A program made the position numbers and the translations under genes. This document shows, in pieces, positions 44,755 through 53,123 of a stretch of DNA of 64,000 nucleotides. The notes beneath the pieces were generated by a model. The model did not search any database. It saw only the letters and a list, made by a program, of their open reading frames with translations, and had not been told where the DNA came from. Source of the stretch: Slackia sp. ZJ119 (GTDB lineage Bacteria; Actinomycetota; Coriobacteriia; Coriobacteriales; Eggerthellaceae); assembly GCF_011039175.1 (NCBI RefSeq), contig NZ_JAAKEN010000007.1, positions 1 through 64,000 of the forward strand, given 5' to 3'. The first letter of the stretch is position 1, and each line of letters starts with the position of its first letter.

Positions 44755-44847
44755 GCGTCCGGGGCGCGTGGTACAACTGAAAGGTCAAACGTTTGCCCGC
44801 CGCGCTTTTGCGCCGCGGACGAGCGATCTGCGATGAAAGGAACGAAC

Positions 44848-45402
44848 ATGAAAAAAGTTGCCATGATGGCGGTCAACGGGTCCGAGCCGATCGAAGTGGT
44901 GGCGCCGGTCGACGTGCTGCGCCGCGGCGGCGTGGAAGTGACGATCGTCTCGTGCGAGGCGGGCGACAAAGTCGTTGCCGACCGGGGGGTGTATCTGGGC
45001 GCCGATGCGAACGTGAAAGACGTGGACCTGCTGTCGTTCGACATGATCGTCGTACCGGGCGGAAGCGGCGTGGACGCCTTGAAGAAGTGTGCGCCGCTCA
45101 AAGACGCGCTTGCGACGTTTATGGCCGAGTCTCGCCCGGTCGGCTCCATCTGCGCCGGTCCGACCGTGCTGAGCGAGTTCGGCCTGCTGGAAGGACGCAA
45201 GGCCACGTGCTACCCCGGCTGCGAGGTCGACCTTCCGGCCGGCGTGTTTCAGGGCGGCGCCGGCGTGGTGTGCGACGGCAACCTCGTGACGGCGAGCGGC
45301 CCGGGCCTGGCGCTCGATTTCGGCCTGGCTTTGTTGCGCCAGCTCATGGGCGACGACGTGGCCGAAAACGTGGCCAAAGGCATGCTCGTGAAAAACGCCT
45401 AG
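44848..45402 (+). CDS. DJ-1/PfpI family protein
   Basis: A 184-residue protein of the DJ-1/ThiJ branch of the class I glutamine-amidotransferase-like fold. It has the conserved glutamate in NGSEPIEVVAPVDVLRRGG, PGGSGVDALKK, and the nucleophile-elbow cysteine in GSICAGPTVL. Family members act as glyoxalase/deglycase-like or redox-stress proteins; the specific activity is not determined. ATG 44848 has AAAGGA upstream. Its stop codon TAG is also the first three bases of the dispersed TAGGGAAACGC repeat. Confidence 0.9.
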   Translation: MKKVAMMAVNGSEPIEVVAPVDVLRRGGVEVTIVSCEAGDKVVADRGVYLGADANVKDVDLLSFDMIVVPGGSGVDALKKCAPLKDALATFMAESRPVGSICAGPTVLSEFGLLEGRKATCYPGCEVDLPAGVFQGGAGVVCDGNLVTASGPGLALDFGLALLRQLMGDDVAENVAKGMLVKNA

Positions 45403-45442
45403 GGAAACGCTGATCAAGGCCGTCTTGTCCTGAGAGGACGAG
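45399..45442 (+). repeat. TAGGGAAACGCTGAT repeat copy at a stop codon, with hairpin
   Basis: The sequence from 45399 (CTAGGGAAACGCTGATCAAG) matches the left arm of the 8735-8806 palindrome with only scattered changes. TAG at 45400-45402 ends the upstream gene. A 7-bp hairpin, CTTGTCC/GGACGAG (45424-45430 and 45436-45442), follows. It may be a terminator module. Confidence 0.65.
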
Positions 45443-45547
45443 CTCTTCCGATGAATTGCAGCATAAGAACGGCGCTTCGGCCTCACGCGGTCGAAGCGCC
45501 GTCGTGTTACGTGCGGCAGGTTCGGCGCGAGACCAGGCTCAGAAGCG

Positions 45548-46159
45548 TTACGAACTGTGGTTTCGTTCGAAGGCGCGGATGTAGGCCATGGCGCGGGGCC
45601 GCGCTTCGCTCCAGCGCTTGTTTTGCGCAAGCAGCACGAACAGCACGCCATGCAGCTCGGCCGCGGCGGTCACCGTGTTACATTGGTCGAGCACCCGCGC
45701 CGCGACGACCGCATCAAGCAGGCTTCGGAAGTAGTCTTGCAAAAGATCGATGAACAGCTCCTGGTACAGCCGGCCGGCCTCTTCGCTTTCAAACTGGGTG
45801 ACGGTCAAAAGGCGCCGCAGGACCAAAAGGCGCTCGTCGGCAAACAGCGGCTCGATGGCGTTAATCACCAGGTCTTGGAAGGCGCCTCCGTCGGCGACAG
45901 GCCCTTTGCCGGTTGCACGAAACGGTTTCGTGGCCGCTGCAAGCGTTGCTCGGGCGTAGTCGCGCTCGCGACCGAGCACCTCGTCGAAGAGCTGCTGCTT
46001 GCTCGGGAAGTAGTTGTACAGCGAGGCGTCCTTGATGCCGACCGCCGCTGCGATGTCTTTGACCGTGACGGCGCGGTATCCTGCCGTCGAGAACAAATCG
46101 AAGGCGCGTGCGAATATAAGGCTGCGCGTGTCGCGCACCGGACCCTTCGGACGACCCAT
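45548..46159 (-). CDS. TetR family transcriptional regulator
   Basis: A 203-residue regulator. The N-terminal helix-turn-helix reads SLIFARAFDLFSTAGYRAVT and VKDIAAAVGIKDASLYNYFP, as in TetR/AcrR proteins. The C-terminal ligand-binding domain is divergent. The start is MGRPKGPV at 46159, with GAGGAG on the minus strand five bases away; the longer frame to 46234 is not conserved. A palindrome, CAAGTAAACACTTG (46183-46196), lies just upstream and is the likely autoregulatory operator. It is divergent from the lipoprotein gene at 46466, a candidate target. Confidence 0.88.
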   Translation of the reverse strand: MGRPKGPVRDTRSLIFARAFDLFSTAGYRAVTVKDIAAAVGIKDASLYNYFPSKQQLFDEVLGRERDYARATLAAATKPFRATGKGPVADGGAFQDLVINAIEPLFADERLLVLRRLLTVTQFESEEAGRLYQELFIDLLQDYFRSLLDAVVAARVLDQCNTVTAAAELHGVLFVLLAQNKRWSEARPRAMAYIRAFERNHSS

Positions 46160-46465
46160 GGCGGACTCCTCGATCTCGAAAACAAGTAAACACTTGATTT
46201 TTATTTTATAGCATGCTTTATCAAGCGAATGCAAGGTTTTGCCGCAAGTCTACCGATTCGCCAGAGAAACGACGACCGCCAAGCCCGCTTTTGCTGTGAA
46301 GGGCGGCGAAAGGGCCGCCGTCTTGCGTATGCGGGGCAACGAAAAATTGTAGCGATTGCCAGAAGATGAGCTGCAGCGCCTTTCATAAAACGTTGCGTCG
46401 TCGTAACATACAAAATTCACCGAGCATACGAATCGTTTGAGTCCTGACAAGATTGGTTTGCGCCC
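46160..46465. other. 306-bp divergent intergenic region
   Basis: This lies between the TetR gene and the lipoprotein gene. It contains the operator palindrome (46183-46196) and AT-rich promoter-like stretches (tttattttatagc at about 46200-46212, and cataacatacaaaatt-like sequence near 46406-46420). No RNA gene is recognisable. Confidence 0.5.
46183..46196. promoter_or_regulatory. Candidate TetR operator
   Basis: CAAGT (46183-46187) AAAC ACTTG (46192-46196) is a perfect dyad, located 24 bases upstream of the TetR start codon. It has the AAGTGTTTACTT type sequence seen at many TetR-family autoregulated promoters. Confidence 0.6.
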
Positions 46466-47572
46466 ATGACCCAGTTTCATTGCATTCGGTGCGCAGGCAT
46501 CATGTTCCTTGCGACGCTTTTCGCTGCACTGTCGCTGGCCGGCTGCACGCCCGCCAGCGTTGCTGAAGACCAGATACCCGCCAAGACGCACGACGCCCCT
46601 GCCGAGACGCCCGAAGTCGTGACCGAAGAAAAGGAAGAATCGTTCGAAGACGCCCAGCCGGGGCAGTACGGCGACTCGCGCGACGAGCTGATCGCCGTGC
46701 TGAAAAAAGCCCAGGCCCGAGCTGAGAAGGCCGGCGGGGGAGAGAGCGCCACCGACGACGCCGGCGGCGAGGACGCTTCCGAAACCGCCTACGACACGTC
46801 GGACATCGAGGCCTCCTTGTCCCAGCTCATCGAAGACGCAGGCGCCAACGCGTCGTTCGCCTACCGCTATCTGTCCGACAGCGGCTGGGACTTCTCCGTG
46901 CACGGCAAGGAGTCCCATACGGCGGCGAGCATGATCAGCCTGGCCGTTTTGACGCAGCTCTTCGACCGCATCGACGCCGGAGACCTGTCGCTTGACGACG
47001 AATACGAGCTGACCGAAGAGGCCATCGTCGGCGGCAACGGACGGCTGCAGGACGAGGATCCCGGCACCGCATACTCTCTGCGAGATCTGGTGTGGTACTC
47101 CATCGTCGAAAGCGACAACACGGCGACGAACATGCTCATCGACATTGCCGGCATGGACGCCATAAACAGCGAAGTCGCACGCCAGGGCCTTGAAGGCACC
47201 AAGCTCGAGCGGCATATGATGGACACCGAGGCGCAGAAGGAAGGCCGGGAGAACCGCATGGCGTCAGACGATGCGGCCGCCATTTTGAATGCCATCGCCC
47301 AAGGCGCCTTCTACAACGAAGAGTTGAGCGACTTCGCCTACGACCTGCTTTCCCAGCAGAAAAGCGACAGCGCCGTGAAAGACGCGTTGCCCGAAGGCGC
47401 GACCTACGCCTTCAAGTCCGGCAGCCTGGAAAACGTGTACAACGAAGGCGGCATCGTTTTCGGGGAGCACCCCTACGTGTTCGTGGCGTTCGTGGAGGGT
47501 GTCGACGAAGAAGAAGCGACGGCGCTGGTCAAGGACGCGGCGGCGCTGGTGGAGGGCTGGACGAACCCGTAG
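46466..47572 (+). CDS. Beta-lactamase-like lipoprotein lacking the SxxK lysine
   Basis: A 368-residue predicted lipoprotein: signal peptide 1-26 with lipobox LAGC (Cys27), an acidic low-complexity linker (30-110), and a class A beta-lactamase-like domain. The SDN loop (S216-N218 in VESDNTATNMLI) and KSG in AFKSGSL are present, but the catalytic SxxK reads SMIS (155-158), so the general-base lysine is missing. It probably is not a working beta-lactamase and may bind peptidoglycan or be a scaffold. Start ATG 46466 lacks a strong Shine-Dalgarno; ATG 46502 would still give a signal peptide. It is divergent from a TetR gene that may control it. Confidence 0.82.
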   Translation: MTQFHCIRCAGIMFLATLFAALSLAGCTPASVAEDQIPAKTHDAPAETPEVVTEEKEESFEDAQPGQYGDSRDELIAVLKKAQARAEKAGGGESATDDAGGEDASETAYDTSDIEASLSQLIEDAGANASFAYRYLSDSGWDFSVHGKESHTAASMISLAVLTQLFDRIDAGDLSLDDEYELTEEAIVGGNGRLQDEDPGTAYSLRDLVWYSIVESDNTATNMLIDIAGMDAINSEVARQGLEGTKLERHMMDTEAQKEGRENRMASDDAAAILNAIAQGAFYNEELSDFAYDLLSQQKSDSAVKDALPEGATYAFKSGSLENVYNEGGIVFGEHPYVFVAFVEGVDEEEATALVKDAAALVEGWTNP

Positions 47573-47609
47573 GCGCACAGGCCGGGCATCAGTGCGGCGG
47601 GCTGTTGCG

Positions 47610-48158
47610 TCAACCGGTCATGGCCAGGCCGGACAAGGCGCGAAACTCCGATTGGTGGCGGCGCACGAACTCGTCGGCGCTGCGAAGGTCCACGTGGCAA
47701 TATCCGCTCGGATGCTTTTCCAGATAGCGCTGATGCCCCGCTTCGGCCGGCGCGAAATTCTCAAGCGCCTTCGCTTCCACGACGACGGGGCGCACGTTTT
47801 TCGCCTGAGCGGCTTCCAGCACGACCCGCACGACGGCCTCGTCGCTGGGATTGGTCCAGTACATGCCGCTGCGATACTGGGTCCCGACGTCATGGCCCTG
47901 CCGGTTGAGCGACGTGGGGTCTATGGCGTTTAAAAACGCTTCAAGCAGCAGCGGCAGCGAGACGATGCCGTCGTCGAAGCGCACGCGCACGGCTTCGGCG
48001 GCTCCGGTGACGCCGGTGCAGACCATGTCGTAGGTGGGAGACGCGACCTGGCTGTTCGCATAGCCGCATTCGGTTGCGACCACGCCGGGCACTCGGCGCA
48101 GGTACGCCTCGGTTCCCCAGAAGCATCCTCCGGCCAAAACGATTTCGCGCGTTGACAT
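47610..48158 (-). CDS. msrA: Peptide-methionine (S)-S-oxide reductase
   Basis: A 182-residue MsrA that reduces methionine-S-sulfoxide. The catalytic GGCFWGTEAYLRR is at residues 10-22, with SPTYDMVCTGVTGAAEAVRV, and the conserved QYRSGMYW and FAPAEAGHQRYLEKHPSGYC blocks. The catalytic cysteine is present. GGAGACC precedes the minus-strand start. No msrB is adjacent. Confidence 0.95.
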   Translation of the reverse strand: MSTREIVLAGGCFWGTEAYLRRVPGVVATECGYANSQVASPTYDMVCTGVTGAAEAVRVRFDDGIVSLPLLLEAFLNAIDPTSLNRQGHDVGTQYRSGMYWTNPSDEAVVRVVLEAAQAKNVRPVVVEAKALENFAPAEAGHQRYLEKHPSGYCHVDLRSADEFVRRHQSEFRALSGLAMTG

Positions 48159-48222
48159 GCGGTCTCCTTTCCACGTTGTTCCATAAAGGCGATTCTAGCC
48201 GTGCGCAGCGCCGCTGCGCCGA

Positions 48223-48252
48223 AAAAACGCCGCATTGCAATGCGGCGTTTTT
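48223..48252. terminator. Bidirectional terminator palindrome downstream of pta
   Basis: CGCCGCATTGCAATGCGGCG is a 20-base perfect palindrome, flanked by AAAAA on the left and TTTTT on the right (48223-48252). It lies about 100 bases after the pta stop codon on the minus strand and upstream of msrA, so it ends pta transcription there. Confidence 0.85.
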
Positions 48253-48349
48253 CGAGTCGTAAGGAACTGGAAACCCTTGCAGCGAAAGGCGGCGCGAACG
48301 GGCCGGACGCGCCGTATGACTCGTGCGTGAATGACCCAAAGTTCGCGTG

Positions 48350-49357
48350 CTACCGCGCTTCCTGCGCTTTTTTCGCCTGCGCCTGCACGGCGGTGATGGC
48401 GATGACGCCGACGATGTCGTCCGCGGTGCAGCCGCGCGACAGGTCGTTCACCGGGGCCGCGATGCCCTGGGTGACCGGTCCGTAAGCCTCGGCCTTTGCA
48501 AGGCGCTGCACGAGCTTGTAGCCGATGTTGCCTGCGTCGATGTCGGGGAAGACGAGCACGTTGGCCTTTCCGGCGACTGGAGACGTCGGCGCTTTTGCGG
48601 CCCCGACCTCGGGGATGATGGCCGCGTCAAGCTGCAGTTCGCCGTCGAGGGCAAGGTCGGGCGCCAGTTCTTTGGCGATGGCCGTCGCTTCGACGACCTT
48701 GGCCGAGTCATCGTTTTTGGCCGAGCCGTACGTGGAATGCGACAGCATGGCCACGCGCGGATCGGCGCCGATGAGCGATTCGAACGATTTTGCCGACATG
48801 ACCGCGATGTGGGCAAGCCTTTCCGCATCGGGCTGCACTTCCAGCCCGCAGTCGCTGAAAACGAACGTGCCGGCGTGCCCCAAGGCGCAGTCGGGCACCA
48901 CCATGACGAAAAACGAGCTCACAAGCTTTACGCCCGGGGCCGTCTTCAAAACCTGCAGGCTCGGGCGCAGCACGTCGCCGGTGGCGTGGCAGGCGCCGGC
49001 GACCATGCCGTCGGCCAGGCCGAGCTTGACCATCATGACGCCGAAATACAGCACGTCGTTCAGGGTTTCGTCGGCCTTTTCAGGCGTCATGCCCTTGGCG
49101 CGGCGCAGCTCCAGAAACGCGTCGGCGAGCTTGTCGTGCAGCTCGGACGTGCGCGGGTCGATGATCTGGGCGCCGTCGAGCTTGTAGGAGCTTGCACGAA
49201 TGGAGGCCTCGTCGCCCAGGATGACGAGGTTGGCGACGTCGTCGGCCAGGATGGCTTCGGCGGCCGCCAACGTGCGCTCGTCGTCGCCTTCGGCCAGCAC
49301 GATGGTCTGCTTGTCGGCCTTCGCGCGGGCCAGCATGGAATCGAGGAAAGAGCTCAT
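48350..49357 (-). CDS. pta: Phosphate acetyltransferase
   Basis: A 335-residue single-domain PTA (PTA_PTB family) that interconverts acetyl-CoA and acetyl phosphate. It has VLAEGDDERTLAAAEAILAD, MVKLGLADGMVAGACHATGD, and the C-terminal SPVAGKANVLVFPDIDAGNI and GCTADDIVGV signatures. The length fits the short form without the DRTGG domain. The start is MSSFLDSM at 49357, with AAAGGA six bases upstream on the minus strand. No acetate kinase gene is next to it. Confidence 0.94.
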   Translation of the reverse strand: MSSFLDSMLARAKADKQTIVLAEGDDERTLAAAEAILADDVANLVILGDEASIRASSYKLDGAQIIDPRTSELHDKLADAFLELRRAKGMTPEKADETLNDVLYFGVMMVKLGLADGMVAGACHATGDVLRPSLQVLKTAPGVKLVSSFFVMVVPDCALGHAGTFVFSDCGLEVQPDAERLAHIAVMSAKSFESLIGADPRVAMLSHSTYGSAKNDDSAKVVEATAIAKELAPDLALDGELQLDAAIIPEVGAAKAPTSPVAGKANVLVFPDIDAGNIGYKLVQRLAKAEAYGPVTQGIAAPVNDLSRGCTADDIVGVIAITAVQAQAKKAQEAR

Positions 49358-49521
49358 GGGCGTCCTTTCGGTTCGTTCAACGATTTGTTCCCTTCTTATG
49401 ATAATCGCAGCCGCCTTGCGCCGTCTCGGTAAAATAGCTGGTGGCGTCTGTGGGCGCGTGCGCGGCGTGCGCACGCAGGCCGGGGCGCTGTTGTTGTCAC
49501 CTCAGAGAAAGAAGCAGACCT

Positions 49522-50736
49522 GTGGCCGTAACGTATGAAGACTACTCCGCCGTCGATCCTGCCGGCTTTGACGCCGTCGTCGTGGGCGCCGGCTTTGCCG
49601 GAAGCGTCACGGCACGCGAGCTGGCCGAGCGAGGCGGCAAGCGCGTGCTGCTCATCGAGAAGAAAAGCCATGTCGGCGGCAACATGTACGACGAACTGGA
49701 CGAGGCGGGCATTCTCGTGCATCGCTACGGGCCGCATATATTCCACACCAACGACGAACGCGCCTTCAACTACGTGCGCCGCTTCACCGAATGGCGCGAC
49801 TACCAGCATGAAGTGCGGGCCGACTGGCACGGCACCTATCTGCCTGTGCCGTTCAACAAAAACTCGATGGAGATCGCCTTCGGGCCGGACGAGGCGGCGC
49901 GTCTGACCGACAAGCTTGTGAGCGTGTTTGGCGACGAGCGCAAGGTCACCATCACCGAGCTGCGCTCCCAGGACGACCCTGACCTGGCAAAAGTGGCCGA
50001 TTTCGTGTACAATAATGTGTTTCTGTACTACACGCAGAAGCAGTGGGGCCTCACGCCCGAAGAGGTCGACCCGTCCGTGGTCGCCCGCGTGCCGGTGTTC
50101 CTTTCGCGCGACAACCGCTACTTCCAAGACGCGTTCCAGGGCCTGCCGAAGCACGGCTACACGCCTCTGTTTGAAAACATGCTCGACCACGAAAACATCG
50201 TCGTGTGCCTGAACACCCAGGCGGAAAGCGTGTTTGACCTGCAGTTTGAAAGCGACGCCGAAGACGCGCCGCTGTCGGCCATCGCGCTTGCGGGCAAGCC
50301 TTTCGAAGGCGACATCGTCTTCACCGGTCCTTTGGACGAGCTGTTCTTGGCGCGTTTCGGGCGCCTGCCGTACCGCACGCTCGACTTTGTCTACGAAACC
50401 TACGACGTGCCTGAAAAGCTGCCGGTCGGCACCGTCAACTTCACGGTGTCGGAAGACTACACGCGCATCACGGAATTCAAGCACCTCACCGGACAGGTCG
50501 CGCCCAACACCACCATCATGAAGGAGTACAGCCGCGCCTACGCCGACCCCGAGACCCAGATTCCGTACTACGCCGTCCTGTCCGACGAGAACTTCGCGCT
50601 CTACCGCCGCTACAAGGACCTGACGCGCAACATGGCGAACTTCCACACGCTGGGACGCCTGGCAGAATACCGCTACTACAACATGGACGCCATCGTTCAT
50701 CTGGCGCTCGATCTTTCCGACAAGCTGATTGGATAG
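49522..50736 (+). CDS. glf: UDP-galactopyranose mutase
   Basis: A 404-residue FAD enzyme converting UDP-Galp to UDP-Galf, the donor for galactofuranose. The FAD motif AVVVGAGFAGSVTARELAER is near residue 16, with HVGGNMYDELDEAG and HRYGPHIFHTNDERAFNYV, and GQVAPNTTIMKEYSRAY in the C-terminal domain. The start is GTG 49522; upstream in-frame codons are not conserved, and the Shine-Dalgarno is weak. A GT2 gene follows after two bases, giving a likely galactofuranosyl transfer pair. Confidence 0.95.
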   Translation: MAVTYEDYSAVDPAGFDAVVVGAGFAGSVTARELAERGGKRVLLIEKKSHVGGNMYDELDEAGILVHRYGPHIFHTNDERAFNYVRRFTEWRDYQHEVRADWHGTYLPVPFNKNSMEIAFGPDEAARLTDKLVSVFGDERKVTITELRSQDDPDLAKVADFVYNNVFLYYTQKQWGLTPEEVDPSVVARVPVFLSRDNRYFQDAFQGLPKHGYTPLFENMLDHENIVVCLNTQAESVFDLQFESDAEDAPLSAIALAGKPFEGDIVFTGPLDELFLARFGRLPYRTLDFVYETYDVPEKLPVGTVNFTVSEDYTRITEFKHLTGQVAPNTTIMKEYSRAYADPETQIPYYAVLSDENFALYRRYKDLTRNMANFHTLGRLAEYRYYNMDAIVHLALDLSDKLIG

Positions 50737-50738
50737 CC

Positions 50739-51761
50739 GTGAAGACCATCTCTTTCGCCATACCGTGCTACAACTCCGCCGCCTACATGGACACGTGCAT
50801 CGAGTCCGTTTTGAAGTGCGGCGACGACATCGAGGTCATCATCGTCGACGACGGCTCGACCAAAGACGACACGGCGCAGAAGGCTGACGAATGGGCCCGG
50901 CGCCATCCGGGCATCATCAAGGCGGTGCACCAGGAAAACGGCGGGCATGGCCAAGCGGTCAACACCGGGCTCGCGAACGCCACCGGGCTGTACTTCAAGG
51001 TGGTCGACTCCGACGACTGGCTGGACGAGCGAGCCATGGAAGAGGTCATGGCGTACCTGCGCGCGCAGAAAGACCGCGAGAATCCCACCGACCTGTTCAT
51101 CGGCAACTACGTGTACGAAAAGGTGCACGAAGGGGCGCGCACGGTCATGCACTACCGCAACGTCTTCCCCGAAGGCCGCGAGTTCGCCTGGAACGAGGCG
51201 GGGCACTTCGGCCAAAGCCAGTACCTGCTCATGCATTCGGTCATCTACCGCACCGGCCTTCTGCGCGAAGTGGGGATCGTGCTGCCGGCGCACACGTTCT
51301 ACGTCGACAACATCTTCGTGTACGTGCCTCTGCCGGCGGTGAAGACCATCTGCTACCGCGACGTGGACATGTACCGCTACTTCATCGGCCGGGAAGACCA
51401 AAGCGTGAACGAAGACGTCATGAAAAGCCGCATCGACCAGCAGCTGCGCATCACGCGCATCATGATCGACGCCGTGAAGCTGCCCGAGGACGTGCCGGAA
51501 AAGCGGCTCGAGCGCTACATGGAAAACTACCTGTCCATGATGATGTGCATCTCGTCGGTGTTTCTGCGCATGATCAATACCGACGAGGCCGAAGACAAGC
51601 GCGACGCGCTGTGGGCCTACTTGAAGGAGCACAACCCAGAGATCTATCGGCGCATCCGCCGCAGCGTGTTGAACATCGGCACGAACCTGCCCACCGACCT
51701 GGGGCGCCGCATCGGCATTACGGGCTATCACATGGCCCAGCGCATCTTCAAATTCAACTAG
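50739..51761 (+). CDS. Family 2 glycosyltransferase next to glf
   Basis: A 340-residue GT-A transferase: FAIPCYNSAAYMDTCIESVL, the IIVDDGSTKDDT nucleotide site, GGHGQAVNTGLANATG, and DSD metal ligands in KVVDSDDWLDE. A C-terminal domain of about 140 residues includes RYFIGREDQSVNEDVM. The direct coupling to glf (two-base gap, GTG start) suggests it may use UDP-Galf, but a glucosyl or other specificity cannot be excluded. It has no membrane segments. Confidence 0.85.
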   Translation: MKTISFAIPCYNSAAYMDTCIESVLKCGDDIEVIIVDDGSTKDDTAQKADEWARRHPGIIKAVHQENGGHGQAVNTGLANATGLYFKVVDSDDWLDERAMEEVMAYLRAQKDRENPTDLFIGNYVYEKVHEGARTVMHYRNVFPEGREFAWNEAGHFGQSQYLLMHSVIYRTGLLREVGIVLPAHTFYVDNIFVYVPLPAVKTICYRDVDMYRYFIGREDQSVNEDVMKSRIDQQLRITRIMIDAVKLPEDVPEKRLERYMENYLSMMMCISSVFLRMINTDEAEDKRDALWAYLKEHNPEIYRRIRRSVLNIGTNLPTDLGRRIGITGYHMAQRIFKFN

Positions 51762-51815
51762 AAGTTGCAGTCTGGTCGAGTTCGGCATGAAGAAGCCTGT
51801 AAAGCGAGGGATGTC

Positions 51816-53087
51816 ATGAAACGATCCGACAGCGCACGCGCCGAAGGCGGCCGCGTTCCTTATCTCACGCTCGACCCTGCGGTCGAGGCGGCCATCCGCG
51901 AACGCCTTCGCACGGGGGAGAAAAGCCCGTTCGCCTGTCCCGACGAGGCGGTCGTGCGCCGCGAGGACAACCCGCACGACAAGGCCACGCTCGTGCGCCC
52001 GGCCTTTTCCCGCGACACCGAGAAGATCCTCAACATTCCCGCGTACAACCGCTACGCCGACAAGACGCAGGTCTTCTCGTTCGTGGAAAACGACGACATC
52101 ACGCGCCGGGGCCTGCACGTGCAGCTCGTGAGCCGCATCGCCCGCAACATCGGGCGGCTGCTCGGGCTCAACGTCGACCTGATCGAAGCCATCGCGCTTG
52201 GGCACGACGTCGGCCACACGCCGTTCGGCCACGCTGGCGAGCACTTCCTGTCCGCCAGCTACCACCGGCGCACGGGTCGTTTCTTCAACCACAACGTGCA
52301 TTCGGTGCGCGTGCTCGACCAGCTCTACCGGCGCAACATGAGCCTGCAGACGCTGAACGGCGTGCTCGCGCACAACGGCGAATTCGCCCAACAGGTGCTG
52401 AAGACCTCGCCGATGGACGCGTTTTCCCAGCTTGACGACATGGTGGAAGCGTGCGCCGTGGACGAGTCGACTATCGCGTCGCTGCGCCCCTCCACGCTGG
52501 AAGGCTGCGTCGTGCGCGTGAGCGACATGATCGCCTACGTCGGCAAGGACCGCCAAGACGCGCTCGACATGGGGGTGCTCGACTCGCTCGACGCCTTCGA
52601 CACCACGGTGCTCGGCACGACGAACGCCCAGATCATCTCGAACGTGACGGTCGACATCGTCAACAACAGCTTCGGCACCGGCTCCATCGCGATGAGCCGC
52701 GCGGTGTTTCAGGACCTTGCCCTGGCAAAGCGGCAGAACTACCGGCTCATCTACGAGAAGGAAGGCATGGTCGCGGCGACGGGAAACATCATCGAAGAGA
52801 TGTTCGAGGTGCTGTACGCGCGGCTGCTGGACGATCTGACGGCGAGGGACGAGTCGTCGCCGATCTTCGCGCACCACGTGCGCAACCTGTGCGAGAAGTC
52901 GCGCAGCGTCAAGCCGGCAGACTACCTGGCGCAGGATCCGAACCAGATCGTCGTCGACTACCTGGCCTCCATGACCGACAGCTACTTCATGGCGCTGTTC
53001 GAGCATATGTTCCCGGAAAGAGGATTGAACGTTCTTGCAAAACGCTATTGCTCCGACCTTTGCCGATCTGGTACGATGGTTTCATGA
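51816..53087 (+). CDS. dGTPase-like HD-domain triphosphohydrolase
   Basis: A 423-residue member of the dGTPase family. Metal-binding HD residues are H101 in RRGLHVQLVSRIARN and H130-D131 in GHDVGHTPFGHAGEHF, with a later aspartate in VSDMIAYVGKDRQD. It probably removes triphosphate from dGTP or other dNTPs to balance pools. It sits just before dnaG, an arrangement common in Gram-positives. The start is ATG 51816 with GAGGG upstream; the longer frame to 51765 is weaker. Confidence 0.87.
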   Translation: MKRSDSARAEGGRVPYLTLDPAVEAAIRERLRTGEKSPFACPDEAVVRREDNPHDKATLVRPAFSRDTEKILNIPAYNRYADKTQVFSFVENDDITRRGLHVQLVSRIARNIGRLLGLNVDLIEAIALGHDVGHTPFGHAGEHFLSASYHRRTGRFFNHNVHSVRVLDQLYRRNMSLQTLNGVLAHNGEFAQQVLKTSPMDAFSQLDDMVEACAVDESTIASLRPSTLEGCVVRVSDMIAYVGKDRQDALDMGVLDSLDAFDTTVLGTTNAQIISNVTVDIVNNSFGTGSIAMSRAVFQDLALAKRQNYRLIYEKEGMVAATGNIIEEMFEVLYARLLDDLTARDESSPIFAHHVRNLCEKSRSVKPADYLAQDPNQIVVDYLASMTDSYFMALFEHMFPERGLNVLAKRYCSDLCRSGTMVS

Positions 53088-53123
53088 TAGAACATATGTA
53101 CTGTAGCGAAAAGAGGTGAGGTC

